Counted from the first letter of the stretch, positions 31,293 through 40,407 are shown. The stretch: DNA of 64,000 nucleotides from Pseudomonadota bacterium (GCA_018240595.1 JAFEFL010000027.1:124001-188000), one strand, 5' to 3'. Notes: generated from the letters alone by a model not told the origin. Numbers and translations are program-made.

Positions 31293-32459
31293 TCAGTCGT
31301 CGAAATCGTCGCGCGGCGAGGTCGCCGGCGGCGGCGCGGCTTTCGGCTGCGACCGCCAGCGCACGACGAACGGCGTCCCGACCATGACGAAGAAGATGCG
31401 GACCAGGTGGTGGGTGCCGACATAGACGGGGTCGAAATTCAGCGCGAGCGCCAGCAGCAGCATCGCATCGACCGCGCCCGGCGCGTAAGCGACCATCACC
31501 TCCGCGACGGGGATATCGAGCAGCCTGAGCAGCAGGAAAGCAAAGCCAGCCGTGATGACCACGGCGACGGCGAAAACGCCGAACGCGGCGCCGAGAAACC
31601 GCAATAACAACCGGATCGGCGTGTTGTTGAAACGGGCGCCGCTGACGGCGCCGAAAGCAATCATCGCCGTCGAATAGACCCACCACGGCATGGCGACGTG
31701 CAGAATGTCCGCGCCATGCAGCGCCGCCGATGTCAGCATGGCGCCGAACAACAGCCCGCCCGGAAATCTTATGCGGTGCGCGATGACGGCGACGATCGCC
31801 GATACCGCGACCAGGATCGCGAGTTCGCCTGACTGCGACATCTCGAATGTGCTTCGCGCGGGCCGCGACATGCCGTGCACAAGGCCGAGAGCCGCGAACA
31901 AGGCCGGCAGGCCCACCGCCAGAATGATGACGCGGATCGTCTGCACGATGGCGATGGCACGGACATCGGCCTTGAACTCGACCGCCAGCGCCATGACTTG
32001 CGACAGCCCGCCCGGCACCGAGCTCAGATAGGCGGTGAGCGTGTCCCAGCCGTGAACGAAGCGCAGATAGACCGTCCCGGCCACGCAGATGACCACCGTC
32101 GCCGCGAGCAGCACCGCAATGCTGACCGGATAGCTGGCGACGCCGCGCACGGTTTCCGGCGTGACGACCGACCCGAGCGATACGCCGATCAGCACGATCA
32201 GAACTCGCATCATCGGGGTCGGCACGTGCATCGGCCGGCCGGCAAGCGACGCACAGGCGACAGCAACGATGGAGCCCGACAAATAGCCGGCCGGTATGCC
32301 GAGAAGGCCGAGACTGAGCCCGCCGATCGCGGCGAACATCATGGTTTCCGCGACATCGCGGAAGGCGGCAACGCGCGCAATCAGGGGGAAGGACGGCAAG
32401 ACAGGCGGACTTTCAAGGAACCGCCCGACACCATGCGCGGGCCTTTCCTCGGGCATCAT
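31293..32459 (-). CDS. AbrB-family membrane protein (putative transporter)
   Basis: A 388-residue protein with about ten membrane helices and two similar halves, each with the pattern PGGLLFGAML or PAGYLSGSIV followed by a helix and RLLLRF-type loops. SSVPGGLSQV and AYAPGAVDAML are typical of the family once annotated as ammonia monooxygenase-like or AbrB regulators; it is a membrane protein, and the transport substrate is unknown. The last residues are acidic (RDDFDD). It runs convergent to hemA. Confidence 0.75.
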   Translation of the reverse strand: MMPEERPAHGVGRFLESPPVLPSFPLIARVAAFRDVAETMMFAAIGGLSLGLLGIPAGYLSGSIVAVACASLAGRPMHVPTPMMRVLIVLIGVSLGSVVTPETVRGVASYPVSIAVLLAATVVICVAGTVYLRFVHGWDTLTAYLSSVPGGLSQVMALAVEFKADVRAIAIVQTIRVIILAVGLPALFAALGLVHGMSRPARSTFEMSQSGELAILVAVSAIVAVIAHRIRFPGGLLFGAMLTSAALHGADILHVAMPWWVYSTAMIAFGAVSGARFNNTPIRLLLRFLGAAFGVFAVAVVITAGFAFLLLRLLDIPVAEVMVAYAPGAVDAMLLLALALNFDPVYVGTHHLVRIFFVMVGTPFVVRWRSQPKAAPPPATSPRDDFDD

Positions 32460-32643
32460 TGCCCCGCTTCGCCGGGCGGCGTCAAATCATGGCTCGCAGA
32501 CCCAAACATCGTATGTCGACGTACCAAGATGCCGCCCGGAACCGCGTCCGGGCGAGCCCCGAGGTCCTATCCATCCGTCACGTCGAGCGATAAAATACCA
32601 AGAGAAAGCTGGGCTTAGGCCCGGCCTCCGTCCGGAGCGGGGA

Positions 32644-35600
32644 ATGCTGCAAGGCTGGGTCGTTATCGCTGTAGCGCTGGGCTACATCGGCCTGCTGTTC
32701 CTGGTTGCCAGCTATGGCGACCGGGTGCGCGGCCGTGTGTCCGCCGTCGTCGCCGCCGCCGGCGGCGGCGGCGTCAGCCGCACCCGGCTGATGATCTATC
32801 CCTTGTCGCTGGCGATCTACTGCACGTCGTGGACGTTCTTCGGTTCGGTCGGCTCGGCATCGCGCACCGGCTACGACTTCCTCACCATCTATATCGGCCC
32901 GGTGCTGATGCTCGGCCTATTCGCGCCGCTGATCATCCGCATCGTGCGGCTGGCCAAGGCGCAGAACATCACCTCGATCGCCGACTTCATCGCCGCGCGC
33001 TACGGCAAGGGCCAGGCGGTGGCGGCGACGGTCGCGCTGATCGCCATCATCGGCACCATTCCGTACATCGCGCTGCAGCTCAAGGCGGTGTCGTCGTCGC
33101 TGGAGACCATCCTCGCGCATGTGACGCCGGCCGACGACCTGTCGCGGCCCCTGCTCGGCGACATCGCGCTATTCGTCGCGCTGTCGATGGCGACCTTCGC
33201 GGTGCTGTTCGGCACGCGCCACATCGACGCCACCGAGCATCAGGACGGGCTGATGCTCGCCATCGCCACCGAGTCTCTGGTCAAGCTGTTCGCCTTCCTC
33301 GCCGTCGGCATCTACATCACCTTCTGGATGTTCGGCGGCCCCACGGCGCTGTTCGAGGCGGCGCAACAACTGCCGCAAGCGGCAAGCCTGTTCACCCGCG
33401 AGCCGGCGCTCGACACCTTCCTGGCCACGACCTTGCTGTCGTTCTTCGCCATCATCCTGCTGCCGCGCCAGTTCCACGTCGCAGTGGTCGAGAACAACAG
33501 CGAAGACGAGATCAAGCGCGCCGCCTGGCTGTTCCCGCTCTATCTCGTGCTGATCAATCTCTTTGTCGTACCGATCGCCATCGCCGGCGTGCTCACCTTC
33601 AAGGGCGACGCGGTGGACGGCGACATGTTCGTCCTGGCGCTGCCGCTGCGGTCGGGCTCCTACGTGCTGACCATCGCCGCCTTCGTCGGCGGCCTGTCGG
33701 CGGCGACCGCCATGGTGATCGTGGAGTCGGTCGCGCTGTCGATCATGATCTCGAACGACCTCATCATGCCGCTGGTGCTGCAGCGGCGCGAGACGCTGAT
33801 CTCCGGCAAGGAGAATGTCGGCTCGATGCTGCTGACCGTACGCCGGCTGTCGATCTTCGGCATCCTCATCCTCGCCTATCTGTACTATCGCGCCGCCGGT
33901 CCGTCGCAACTCGCCTCGATCGGCCTGTTGTCCTTCGCCGCGATCGCACAACTGGCGCCGGCCTTCTTCGGCGGCATGTTCTGGCGGCGCGCCACCGCCG
34001 CCGGCGCCATCGCCGGCATGGTGGCCGGCATCCTGATGTGGGGCTACACGCTGCTGCTGCCGACCTTCGCCGATATCGGCGTCATCGGTCAGCGTTTCCT
34101 CACCGAAGGCCCGTGGGGCATCGGGCTGTTGCGGCCGCAGCATCTCCTCGGCCTCAACATGTCGCCGCTGGTGCACGGCGTGGTCTGGAGCTTCTTCGTC
34201 AACATCGCCTGCTATATCGGCTTCTCGCTGCGGCGCGAGCCGGCGCCGATCGAGCGGCTGCAGGCCAACACCTTCGTGCCGAGCACACTGGCGCCGATGG
34301 CGCCGACGTTCCGGCTGTGGCGCTCCGCGGTCACCGTCGAGGAACTGAGCGGCACAGTCGCGCGCTATCTCGGCGAGGAGCGCACGCGCAACGCCTTCGA
34401 GAATTTCGCCACGACCAACCGCATCAGTCTCGAACCCAAGGACGAAGCGGACTTCCGCCTCGTGCGCCACGCCGAACACATCCTTGCCTCGGCGATCGGC
34501 GGCGCCTCCTCGCGGCTCGTGCTGTCGCTGCTGCTGCGCAAGCGCACGGTGACGACCAAGGCGGCACTGAAGCTGCTCGACGACGCCTCGGCGGCGATCC
34601 AGTACAACCGCGAAATTCTGCAAACCGCGCTCGACCACGTGCGCCAGGGCATTGCGGTGTTCGACCGCGACCTGCAACTGATCTGCTGGAACCGCCAGTT
34701 CGGCGAGATCCTCGATCTGCCGCCGAGCCTGATCCGCGTCGGCATCGACCTCGCCGAAATCCTGCGCTTCAACCTGCGGCGCGCCGACGTCGATCCGAAG
34801 CGCACCGAAGACCTGGTGCGCGAGCAGGTCGAGCGCTATCTGTCCGGCAAGGACGTGTTCATGGAGCGCTTCGCCGAAGGCTCCATGGTCATCGAGGTGC
34901 GCGCCAACCACATGCCGGATGGCGGCATCGTCACCACCTTCACCGACATCACCGCCAGCGTCGAGGCCGCCGAGGCGCTGGAGCGCTCCAACGAAACGCT
35001 GGAGCGCCGCGTGCGCGAGCGCACCGAGGAACTCGAAGCGCTCAATGCCGAACTCGCCCACGCCAAGGGCGAAGCCGACGCCGCCAACATTTCCAAGACC
35101 AAGTTTCTCGCCGCGGCCAGCCACGACATCCTGCAGCCGCTCAACGCGGCGCGGCTCTACGTCACCAGCCTGATCGAGCGCGGCGCGCATGACGACCGCC
35201 GCCTCGCCGACAACATCGACGCCTCGCTGGAAGCCGTCGAGGAAATCTTCAGCGCGCTGCTCGACATGTCGCGGCTCGACACCGGCTCGATGCGGCCGGA
35301 ATATTCATCCTTCCGCATCGACGACGTGATGCGGCAGATCGAACTGGAATTCGCGCCGCTCGCCGCCGCCAGGGGGCTGGAACTCAAATACGTGCCCTGC
35401 TCGCTGGTGGTGCGCTCCGACCGCCGCCTGTTGCGCCGCATGGTGCAGAACCTCGTGTCCAACGCCATCAAGTACACGCCGGCCGGCAAGGTGCTGATCG
35501 GCTGCCGGCGCAAGGGCCACGAGTTGCGCATCGACGTCTACGACACCGGCGTCGGCATCCCGGCGTCGAAACGACGCGACATCTTCATCGAATTCCACCG

Positions 35601-36189
35601 CCTCGATCAGGGCGCCCGGATCGCGCGCGGACTGGGTCTTGGTCTCTCCATCGTCGAACGCATCGGCCGCGTGCTCGCGCTGGCCGTCGATGTCGATGGC
35701 AACCGAAGCCGCGGCTCGCATTTCGCGGTGACCGTGCCGCGTTCGAGCGCCAAGCCGGTGGAATTGCCGGCGCGCAATCAGAGCCGCGTCGATCCGGGCC
35801 AGCTCGCCGGCACCATGGCAATCTGCATCGACAACGAACCTGCCGTGCTCGATGGCATGGAAATGCTGCTGTGCGGCTGGGGCTGCGAGGTGATCAAGGC
35901 GCCGGATCTCGATCAGGCCCTGAACGCGGCAGCGCAGAGCGCAACGCCGCCGAACGGGCTGCTGGTCGATTATCACCTCGATCATGGCAATGGCATCGAC
36001 GCCATCATCGCCCTGCGCCAGCGCTGCGGACCGCTGCCGGCGATCCTCATCACCGCCGACCGTTCGCCGGCGGTGCGCGAACGCGCCCGCGCCGAGGACA
36101 TTCAGCTGCTGAACAAGCCAGTGAAGCCCGCCGCCCTGCGCGCGCTGCTGGCGCAATGGCGCGTGCTGCGGGTGGCGGCGGCGGAGTAG
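32644..36189 (+). CDS. Hybrid sensor histidine kinase with sodium:solute-symporter sensor domain (CrbS/MxtR-like)
   Basis: A 1181-residue protein. Residues of about 1-520 form a 12-13 helix SLC5-type symporter domain (FFGSVGSASRTGYDFL, ITSIADFIAARYGKG). A region around 540-640 links to a PAS domain near 645-760, then a coiled coil, then HisKA with FLAAASHDILQPLN (phospho-acceptor H827), HATPase_c with NLVSNAIKYTP, DTGVGIP and GLGLGLSIV, and a receiver domain with LLVDYHL (D1109) and NKPVKP. The architecture matches CrbS of Vibrio and MxtR of Pseudomonas, which sense acetate or related carbon sources and signal to a LuxR-type regulator. Here such a regulator is encoded convergently 108 bases downstream. 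The start at 32644 has GGAGCGGGGA before it. Confidence 0.9.
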   Translation: MLQGWVVIAVALGYIGLLFLVASYGDRVRGRVSAVVAAAGGGGVSRTRLMIYPLSLAIYCTSWTFFGSVGSASRTGYDFLTIYIGPVLMLGLFAPLIIRIVRLAKAQNITSIADFIAARYGKGQAVAATVALIAIIGTIPYIALQLKAVSSSLETILAHVTPADDLSRPLLGDIALFVALSMATFAVLFGTRHIDATEHQDGLMLAIATESLVKLFAFLAVGIYITFWMFGGPTALFEAAQQLPQAASLFTREPALDTFLATTLLSFFAIILLPRQFHVAVVENNSEDEIKRAAWLFPLYLVLINLFVVPIAIAGVLTFKGDAVDGDMFVLALPLRSGSYVLTIAAFVGGLSAATAMVIVESVALSIMISNDLIMPLVLQRRETLISGKENVGSMLLTVRRLSIFGILILAYLYYRAAGPSQLASIGLLSFAAIAQLAPAFFGGMFWRRATAAGAIAGMVAGILMWGYTLLLPTFADIGVIGQRFLTEGPWGIGLLRPQHLLGLNMSPLVHGVVWSFFVNIACYIGFSLRREPAPIERLQANTFVPSTLAPMAPTFRLWRSAVTVEELSGTVARYLGEERTRNAFENFATTNRISLEPKDEADFRLVRHAEHILASAIGGASSRLVLSLLLRKRTVTTKAALKLLDDASAAIQYNREILQTALDHVRQGIAVFDRDLQLICWNRQFGEILDLPPSLIRVGIDLAEILRFNLRRADVDPKRTEDLVREQVERYLSGKDVFMERFAEGSMVIEVRANHMPDGGIVTTFTDITASVEAAEALERSNETLERRVRERTEELEALNAELAHAKGEADAANISKTKFLAAASHDILQPLNAARLYVTSLIERGAHDDRRLADNIDASLEAVEEIFSALLDMSRLDTGSMRPEYSSFRIDDVMRQIELEFAPLAAARGLELKYVPCSLVVRSDRRLLRRMVQNLVSNAIKYTPAGKVLIGCRRKGHELRIDVYDTGVGIPASKRRDIFIEFHRLDQGARIARGLGLGLSIVERIGRVLALAVDVDGNRSRGSHFAVTVPRSSAKPVELPARNQSRVDPGQLAGTMAICIDNEPAVLDGMEMLLCGWGCEVIKAPDLDQALNAAAQSATPPNGLLVDYHLDHGNGIDAIIALRQRCGPLPAILITADRSPAVRERARAEDIQLLNKPVKPAALRALLAQWRVLRVAAAE

Positions 36190-36192
36190 GCC

Positions 36193-36291
36193 CTGTCGTC
36201 CCGGGCGAGCGTCAGCGAGACCCGGGACCCATACGCCGTGTCCTATCGATAGATCTGTGGGTATGGGTCCCCGCATTCGCGGGGACGACAG
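36193..36291. repeat. Mosaic palindromic intergenic repeat
   Basis: Outer arms CTGTCGTCCC (36193-36202) and GGGACGACAG (36282-36291) and inner arms GGGACCCATAC (36224-36234) and GTATGGGTCCC (36261-36271) are exact complements. The element fills the gap between the convergent kinase and regulator genes and could act as a two-way transcription stop. It is the same class as the repeat at 26507 but a different sequence family. Confidence 0.85.
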
Positions 36292-36297
36292 AAGCAC

Positions 36298-36978
36298 TCA
36301 CCCCTCGATGCCGGCGCCCTGCGACCACTGGCCGGTTTCGATCTTGGCCGCGGCGATCACCGCCTGGGTGCGGCTCTCGACGCCGAGCTTCTGCAGGATC
36401 GCGGAAACATGGGCCTTCACCGTCGCCTCGGAGACGTTGAGCTGATAGGCGATCTGCTTGTTCAGCAGGCCTTCCGACAGCATCATCAGCACGCGCACCT
36501 GCTGCGGCGTCAACGTCGCCATCCGCGCCATCAGCGCAGCGGTCTCGGCATCCGAACCGGCGGAAAGATCGACATCGGGCGGTGTCCACAGGCCGCCGCC
36601 AAGGATGCGTGAAATTGCCGCACGCATGTCCTCGACGCCGAGCGTCTTCGGGATGAAGCCGGAGGCGCCGAACTCCATGCAGCGGCGGATCGTGGCCGGA
36701 TCGTCATTGGCCGACACCACGACCACCGGCACGCCGGGATACTGTGTGCGCAAATACATCAGCCCGGAAAATCCGCGGGCGCCGGGCATGGCCAGATCGA
36801 GCAGCACGAGATCGATGTCGCCGCTGCGATCGAGGATGGCGACCGCCTCGTCGAACGTCCCGGCTTCCGCGATTTCCGCGCGATTCATCAGGCCGGAAAT
36901 GCCTTCCCGCAACGCGCCGCGGAACAGCGGATGATCGTCCGCGATCAGCAATTTGTATTCAACAGCCTCGCTCACCAT
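36298..36978 (-). CDS. LuxR/NarL-type response regulator
   Basis: A 226-residue protein. The receiver domain has the acidic pair DD at 14-15, phospho-acceptor D61 in VLLDLAMPG, and PKT. The C-terminal GerE/LuxR helix-turn-helix covers about residues 150-215 (LTPQQVRVLMMLSEGLLNKQIA, core LLNKQIAYQLNVSEATVK). It is the likely partner of the adjacent symporter-kinase, by analogy with CrbR/ErdR. The ATG at 36978 is preferred; a GTG one codon upstream is possible. It is divergent from an MHS-type transporter, a likely target. Confidence 0.88.
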   Translation of the reverse strand: MVSEAVEYKLLIADDHPLFRGALREGISGLMNRAEIAEAGTFDEAVAILDRSGDIDLVLLDLAMPGARGFSGLMYLRTQYPGVPVVVVSANDDPATIRRCMEFGASGFIPKTLGVEDMRAAISRILGGGLWTPPDVDLSAGSDAETAALMARMATLTPQQVRVLMMLSEGLLNKQIAYQLNVSEATVKAHVSAILQKLGVESRTQAVIAAAKIETGQWSQGAGIEG

Positions 36979-37130
36979 CACCTCGACAAACCGGCCTCGC
37001 CAGCCGCTACCGCCCCGGGCCCTCTATATCCAACTTTTGTCGCGGGCGTCCTGGAATGTTGCGCGGCGGCCGCTCAAAGGCAGCATAAACCGGCCCACGG
37101 CCTCGATTATTCGCACTGCAAAAATCAAGC

Positions 37131-37157
37131 GGTATAAGCAATTTATGCCGGTATAAT
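37131..37157 (+). promoter_or_regulatory. GGTATAA direct repeat with TATAAT box upstream of MHS transporter
   Basis: The 297-base gap between the regulator and the transporter is A+T-rich near its right end. GGTATAA occurs at 37131-37137 and 37150-37156, 19 bases apart, and the second copy forms TATAAT at 37152-37157, about 119 bases before the transporter ATG. No TTGACA-like element sits 17 bases upstream, which would fit an activator-dependent promoter. That the response regulator binds here is inference. Confidence 0.4.
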
Positions 37158-37275
37158 AGCCTAAAGTCTAATAGGTGGGTTCCGAGGCTTTACGACTACC
37201 ATGGGCTGCCGCGGTGGAAATCCGAAAGCGTTCCGCCGCGACGAGGAAACAGCCAAACAAGCCTTTGGGGGCCCC

Positions 37276-38934
37276 ATGTCTACAGTCACGGCAACGTCCG
37301 CGCGCGGCGCCGGCATGACGAAAGACGAACGCTTCGTCATCGTCGCGTCGTCGCTCGGCACCGTTTTCGAGTGGTACGATTTCTATCTTTACGGATCGCT
37401 GGCCGCGATCATCGGCGCACAGTTCTTCAGCGCCTATCCGCCGGCCACGCGCGACATCTTCGCGCTTCTCGCCTTCGCTGCGGGCTTCCTGGTCCGTCCG
37501 TTCGGCGCCATCGTTTTCGGTCGCGTCGGTGACATCGTCGGCCGCAAGTACACCTTCCTCGTCACCATTCTCATCATGGGCCTTTCGACCTTCTTCGTCG
37601 GCCTGTTGCCCAGCGCCGCGACGATCGGCATCGCGGCCCCGATCATCCTGATCTCGCTGCGCCTGCTGCAGGGCCTGGCGCTCGGCGGCGAATATGGCGG
37701 CGCGGCGACTTACGTCGCCGAACACTCGCCGATGGGCAAACGCGGCTATTACACGTCGTTCATTCAGACCACCGCGACGCTCGGTCTCTTCCTCTCGCTG
37801 CTGGTGATCCTGTTCACCCGCACGATCCTCGGCGAAGCCGAATTCGCGTCCTGGGGCTGGCGCATTCCGTTCCTGCTCTCTGTGGTGCTGCTCGGCGTCT
37901 CGGTCGTGATCCGGCTGAAGCTGAACGAGTCGCCGGTGTTCCAGCGCATGAAGGACGAGGGCAAGGGATCGAAGGCGCCGCTCACCGACGCCTTCGCCAA
38001 CTGGTCGAACGGCAAGCTCGTGCTCATCGCCCTGCTCGGCGGCGTCATGGGCCAGGGCGTGGTCTGGTACACCGGCCAGTTCTACGCGCTGTTCTTCCTG
38101 CAATCGATCCTCAAGGTCGATGGCTACACCGCGAACCTGCTGATCGCCTGGTCGCTGCTGCTCGGCACCGGCTTCTTCATCGTGTTCGGCGTGCTGTCCG
38201 ACAAGATCGGCCGCAAGCCGATCATTCTCGGCGGCTGTCTGATTGCGGCGCTCACCTTCTTCCCGATCTTCAAGGCGATCACCACCAAGGCCAACCCGGC
38301 CCTGGAAAAGGCGATCGAAACCGTGAAGGTCGAGGTGGTGGCCGATCCGAAGGGCTGCGGCGATCTGTTCAACCCGGTCGGCACGCGCGTGTTCACCGCA
38401 CCGTGTGACACCGCTCGCGCCTACCTGTCGCAGTCGTCGGTGAAATACTCGACGGTCGCCGGTGCGGCCGGCTCGGGCGTGAAGGTCGTCATCAACGGCA
38501 CCGAAGTGCCGTATGCCGCCGCCGCCGACAACCCGAAGGTGCTCGCTGCCGTGCAGGCGGCCGGCTACCCGAAGGCGGGCGACGCCAACATCGTGAAGAT
38601 GGCGCATCCGTTCGACATCTTCCGTCCGCAGGTGGCCGCCATTATCGGTCTGCTGTTCATCCTGGTGCTCTTCGTCACCATGGTCTACGGCCCGATCGCG
38701 GCGATGCTGGTCGAACTGTTCCCGACCCGCATCCGCTACACCTCGATGTCGCTGCCGTATCACATCGGCAACGGATGGTTCGGCGGATTGCTGCCGGCAA
38801 CGGCCTTCGCCATCGTGGCATCGACCGGCGATATCTATGCCGGTCTCTGGTACCCGATCATCTTCGCGTCGATCACCGTGGTCGTGGGCTTCTTCTTCCT
38901 GCCCGAGACCAAGGATCGCGACATCACGCAGTAA
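37276..38934 (+). CDS. MFS transporter, metabolite:H+ symporter (MHS) type, with large extracytoplasmic loop
   Basis: A 552-residue transporter. The opening SSLGTVFEWYDFYLYGSL, the loop 2-3 motif GRVGDIVGRKYTF and RLLQGLALGGEYGGAATYVAEH are typical of the MHS family, whose members carry organic acids, osmolytes or shikimate. Between helices 9 and 10 (roughly residues 335-450) there is an insertion of about 115 residues with two cysteines, C361 and C377, on the extracytoplasmic side. The start at 37276 fits the family; frames upstream add a basic stretch without homology signs. The neighbouring CrbS/CrbR-like pair suggests a short organic acid, possibly acetate, as substrate. That is inference. 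Confidence 0.88.
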   Translation: MSTVTATSARGAGMTKDERFVIVASSLGTVFEWYDFYLYGSLAAIIGAQFFSAYPPATRDIFALLAFAAGFLVRPFGAIVFGRVGDIVGRKYTFLVTILIMGLSTFFVGLLPSAATIGIAAPIILISLRLLQGLALGGEYGGAATYVAEHSPMGKRGYYTSFIQTTATLGLFLSLLVILFTRTILGEAEFASWGWRIPFLLSVVLLGVSVVIRLKLNESPVFQRMKDEGKGSKAPLTDAFANWSNGKLVLIALLGGVMGQGVVWYTGQFYALFFLQSILKVDGYTANLLIAWSLLLGTGFFIVFGVLSDKIGRKPIILGGCLIAALTFFPIFKAITTKANPALEKAIETVKVEVVADPKGCGDLFNPVGTRVFTAPCDTARAYLSQSSVKYSTVAGAAGSGVKVVINGTEVPYAAAADNPKVLAAVQAAGYPKAGDANIVKMAHPFDIFRPQVAAIIGLLFILVLFVTMVYGPIAAMLVELFPTRIRYTSMSLPYHIGNGWFGGLLPATAFAIVASTGDIYAGLWYPIIFASITVVVGFFFLPETKDRDITQ

Positions 38935-38937
38935 CGG

Positions 38938-38970
38938 AACGGGCGGCCGTCATCGCGGCCGCCCGTTTCG
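38938..38970 (+). terminator. Intrinsic terminator after the MHS transporter
   Basis: A 12-base-pair G+C-rich stem, AACGGGCGGCCG / CGGCCGCCCGTT, with a 6-base loop starts 4 bases after the stop codon and ends in TT followed by CG. The stem is strong although the T run is short. Confidence 0.7.
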
Positions 38971-39081
38971 ATCCTCGACGACTTCATGCCCCGCCATTTG
39001 CGGGGCATTTTTTTGCGGGAAGGCGCGGAAGCGTTTCCAGGCGAAGTGGAAGCCGGTTCGCCGTCCGGAAACGCGATAAAG

Positions 39082-39543
39082 CTAAGCGCGGCTGCCGATG
39101 AACTGGAAGATCACCTCGCGCGTATGCGGCGCGCGGCGATGCTCGATCAGATAGAGGCCTTGCCAGGTGCCGAGCGTCAGCTTGCCGTCCTTGACCGGGA
39201 TGTGCAGCGAGACGCCGTTCAGCATCGCCTTCACATGCGCCGGCATATCGTCCGGCCCTTCGACCGTGTGGATCCAGGGCGCCGCTTCCGGCGCCAGGCG
39301 ATCAAGCGCCGCCGTCAGATCGGTCTGCACATCCGGGTCGGCGTTTTCCTGGATGGTCAGCGACGCCGAGGTGTGGCGCAGGAACGCGGTGAAGACGCCC
39401 TCGCCGGCGCCCGCCCGTTCGATGAAATCGCGCGCGTCGGCGGTGATCTCCGTGAAGCCGGCGCCATGCGTCGCCACGCTCAGCGTCGCGGTCACGATGG
39501 TCTGCGGCAAGGTCTCGCTGAGGGACGACAGTCGGCGCGGCAC
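39082..39543 (-). CDS. yjbQ: YjbQ/UPF0047 family protein
   Basis: A 153-residue protein with the conserved LRHTSASLTIQENADPDV and MPAHVKAMLNGVSLHIPV segments (cores HTSASLTIQENAD and PAHVKA) and HRRAPHTREV near the end. The conserved histidines point to metal binding. Members show weak thiamine-phosphate synthase activity in E. coli mutants, but the true role is open. It starts with GTG at 39543, two bases after the stop of the upstream gene, with AAGGG spanning that stop as ribosome-binding site, so the two are coupled. Confidence 0.9.
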   Translation of the reverse strand: MPRRLSSLSETLPQTIVTATLSVATHGAGFTEITADARDFIERAGAGEGVFTAFLRHTSASLTIQENADPDVQTDLTAALDRLAPEAAPWIHTVEGPDDMPAHVKAMLNGVSLHIPVKDGKLTLGTWQGLYLIEHRRAPHTREVIFQFIGSRA

Positions 39544-39544
39544 G

Positions 39545-40132
39545 CTAGCCCTTCTTCATCATGTCTTTCTGGAACTGGGTGATCATATCGACCAGGTGCT
39601 GCCAGGCCCGCTCCAGCGCGGCGCGGGCGCGCTCCATCTCCTCGCGGTTCGGCAAGCGAAGCTTGGCGTCGTCCTGCCCCTGCGCCTTGTTCTGATCCTG
39701 GCCGGCCTGCGGTGGAATATCGCCCGGCGGCCGCGGCGGCTCCGGCGGCAGCTGCGCCTTGGCGATTTCGTCCTTCAGCTTGCCGAGTTCCCGTTGCAGG
39801 CGGGCAATTTCGTCGTCAAGCGCGGCACGGTCTTCCGGCACCGCGGCGCAGGCCCAGCCGACCGTATGTGGACTGCAGAAACTCATGTGCCCGGTAACGC
39901 TGTCGAGGCGCAGGAAGCCGCCCTCGACGCGCAACAGGCTGAAACGGCCCGCCGGCTGCGGCACAATGTCCTTCGGACCGTCTTTCGGCACCTCGGATGC
40001 CGCCGGCGGCGATACCGGCACCTGATCCTGCGCCTTGGGCGGCGCCAGTTCCGGCGCCGGCTGCTGCGCCGAGGCGCTGGCGAGCACGGCGCAAACGAAG
40101 GCGGTCGCGAGTGCGAGACGGCCGGATCGCAT
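39545..40132 (-). CDS. Secreted coiled-coil hypothetical protein
   Basis: A 195-residue protein with a clear Sec signal peptide, MRSGRLALATAFVCAVLASASA, shortened by one or two residues in some readings, cleaved near ASA-QQ. A Pro-rich segment follows, then a compact region with two cysteines (HMSFCSPHTVGWACA), a coiled coil (DEIARLQRELGKLKDEIA) and a basic C-terminal helix. No family or function is recognised. The ATG at 40132 is chosen because GGGAAGG lies nine bases before it; an ATG three codons upstream is too close to that site. Its stop is one base from the yjbQ start. The 275-base gap to atpI holds the atp promoter. Confidence 0.7.
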   Translation of the reverse strand: MRSGRLALATAFVCAVLASASAQQPAPELAPPKAQDQVPVSPPAASEVPKDGPKDIVPQPAGRFSLLRVEGGFLRLDSVTGHMSFCSPHTVGWACAAVPEDRAALDDEIARLQRELGKLKDEIAKAQLPPEPPRPPGDIPPQAGQDQNKAQGQDDAKLRLPNREEMERARAALERAWQHLVDMITQFQKDMMKKG

Positions 40133-40317
40133 GGTCCTCATCCTTCCCGGTTCGGCGTGAGGCGGCGAGTTTAGCACCCGCGATATGACGCCTGTAACGG
40201 CGACAACGCCGATCCTGTTGAAGAGGCTCCCGCATCGCACGCGAGGGCGCTTCGCGTCACCCGGAAAAACACAAAATATCACTAAATATCATGGACTTAT
40301 ATCGTTGCGCCGGTTTC

Positions 40318-40346
40318 TTGACTCAGGTACCCACCGCCAGTATGGT
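40318..40346 (+). promoter_or_regulatory. Sigma-70-type promoter of the atpIBE operon
   Basis: TTGACT at 40318-40323 and TATGGT at 40341-40346 are separated by exactly 17 bases, with the atpI start 62 bases after the -10 box. It is the best promoter match seen in this window. The A+T-rich stretch at 40268-40302 just upstream may act as an UP element. Confidence 0.65.
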
Positions 40347-40407
40347 CCGCGCGGCTTTTAGGGCGGCGGGACGATTGCGGAGCCTTTAAACCACGCAGGT
40401 CGAAAGC

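Noticed and set aside
33169..35190. A 673-codon minus-strand frame opposite the hybrid kinase
   Set aside because: It mirrors the kinase gene; the Arg/Gln/His-rich translation has no domain pattern.
26507..36291. Insertion sequences at the palindromes
   Set aside because: No transposase gene or target-site duplication is seen; only short palindromic units are present.
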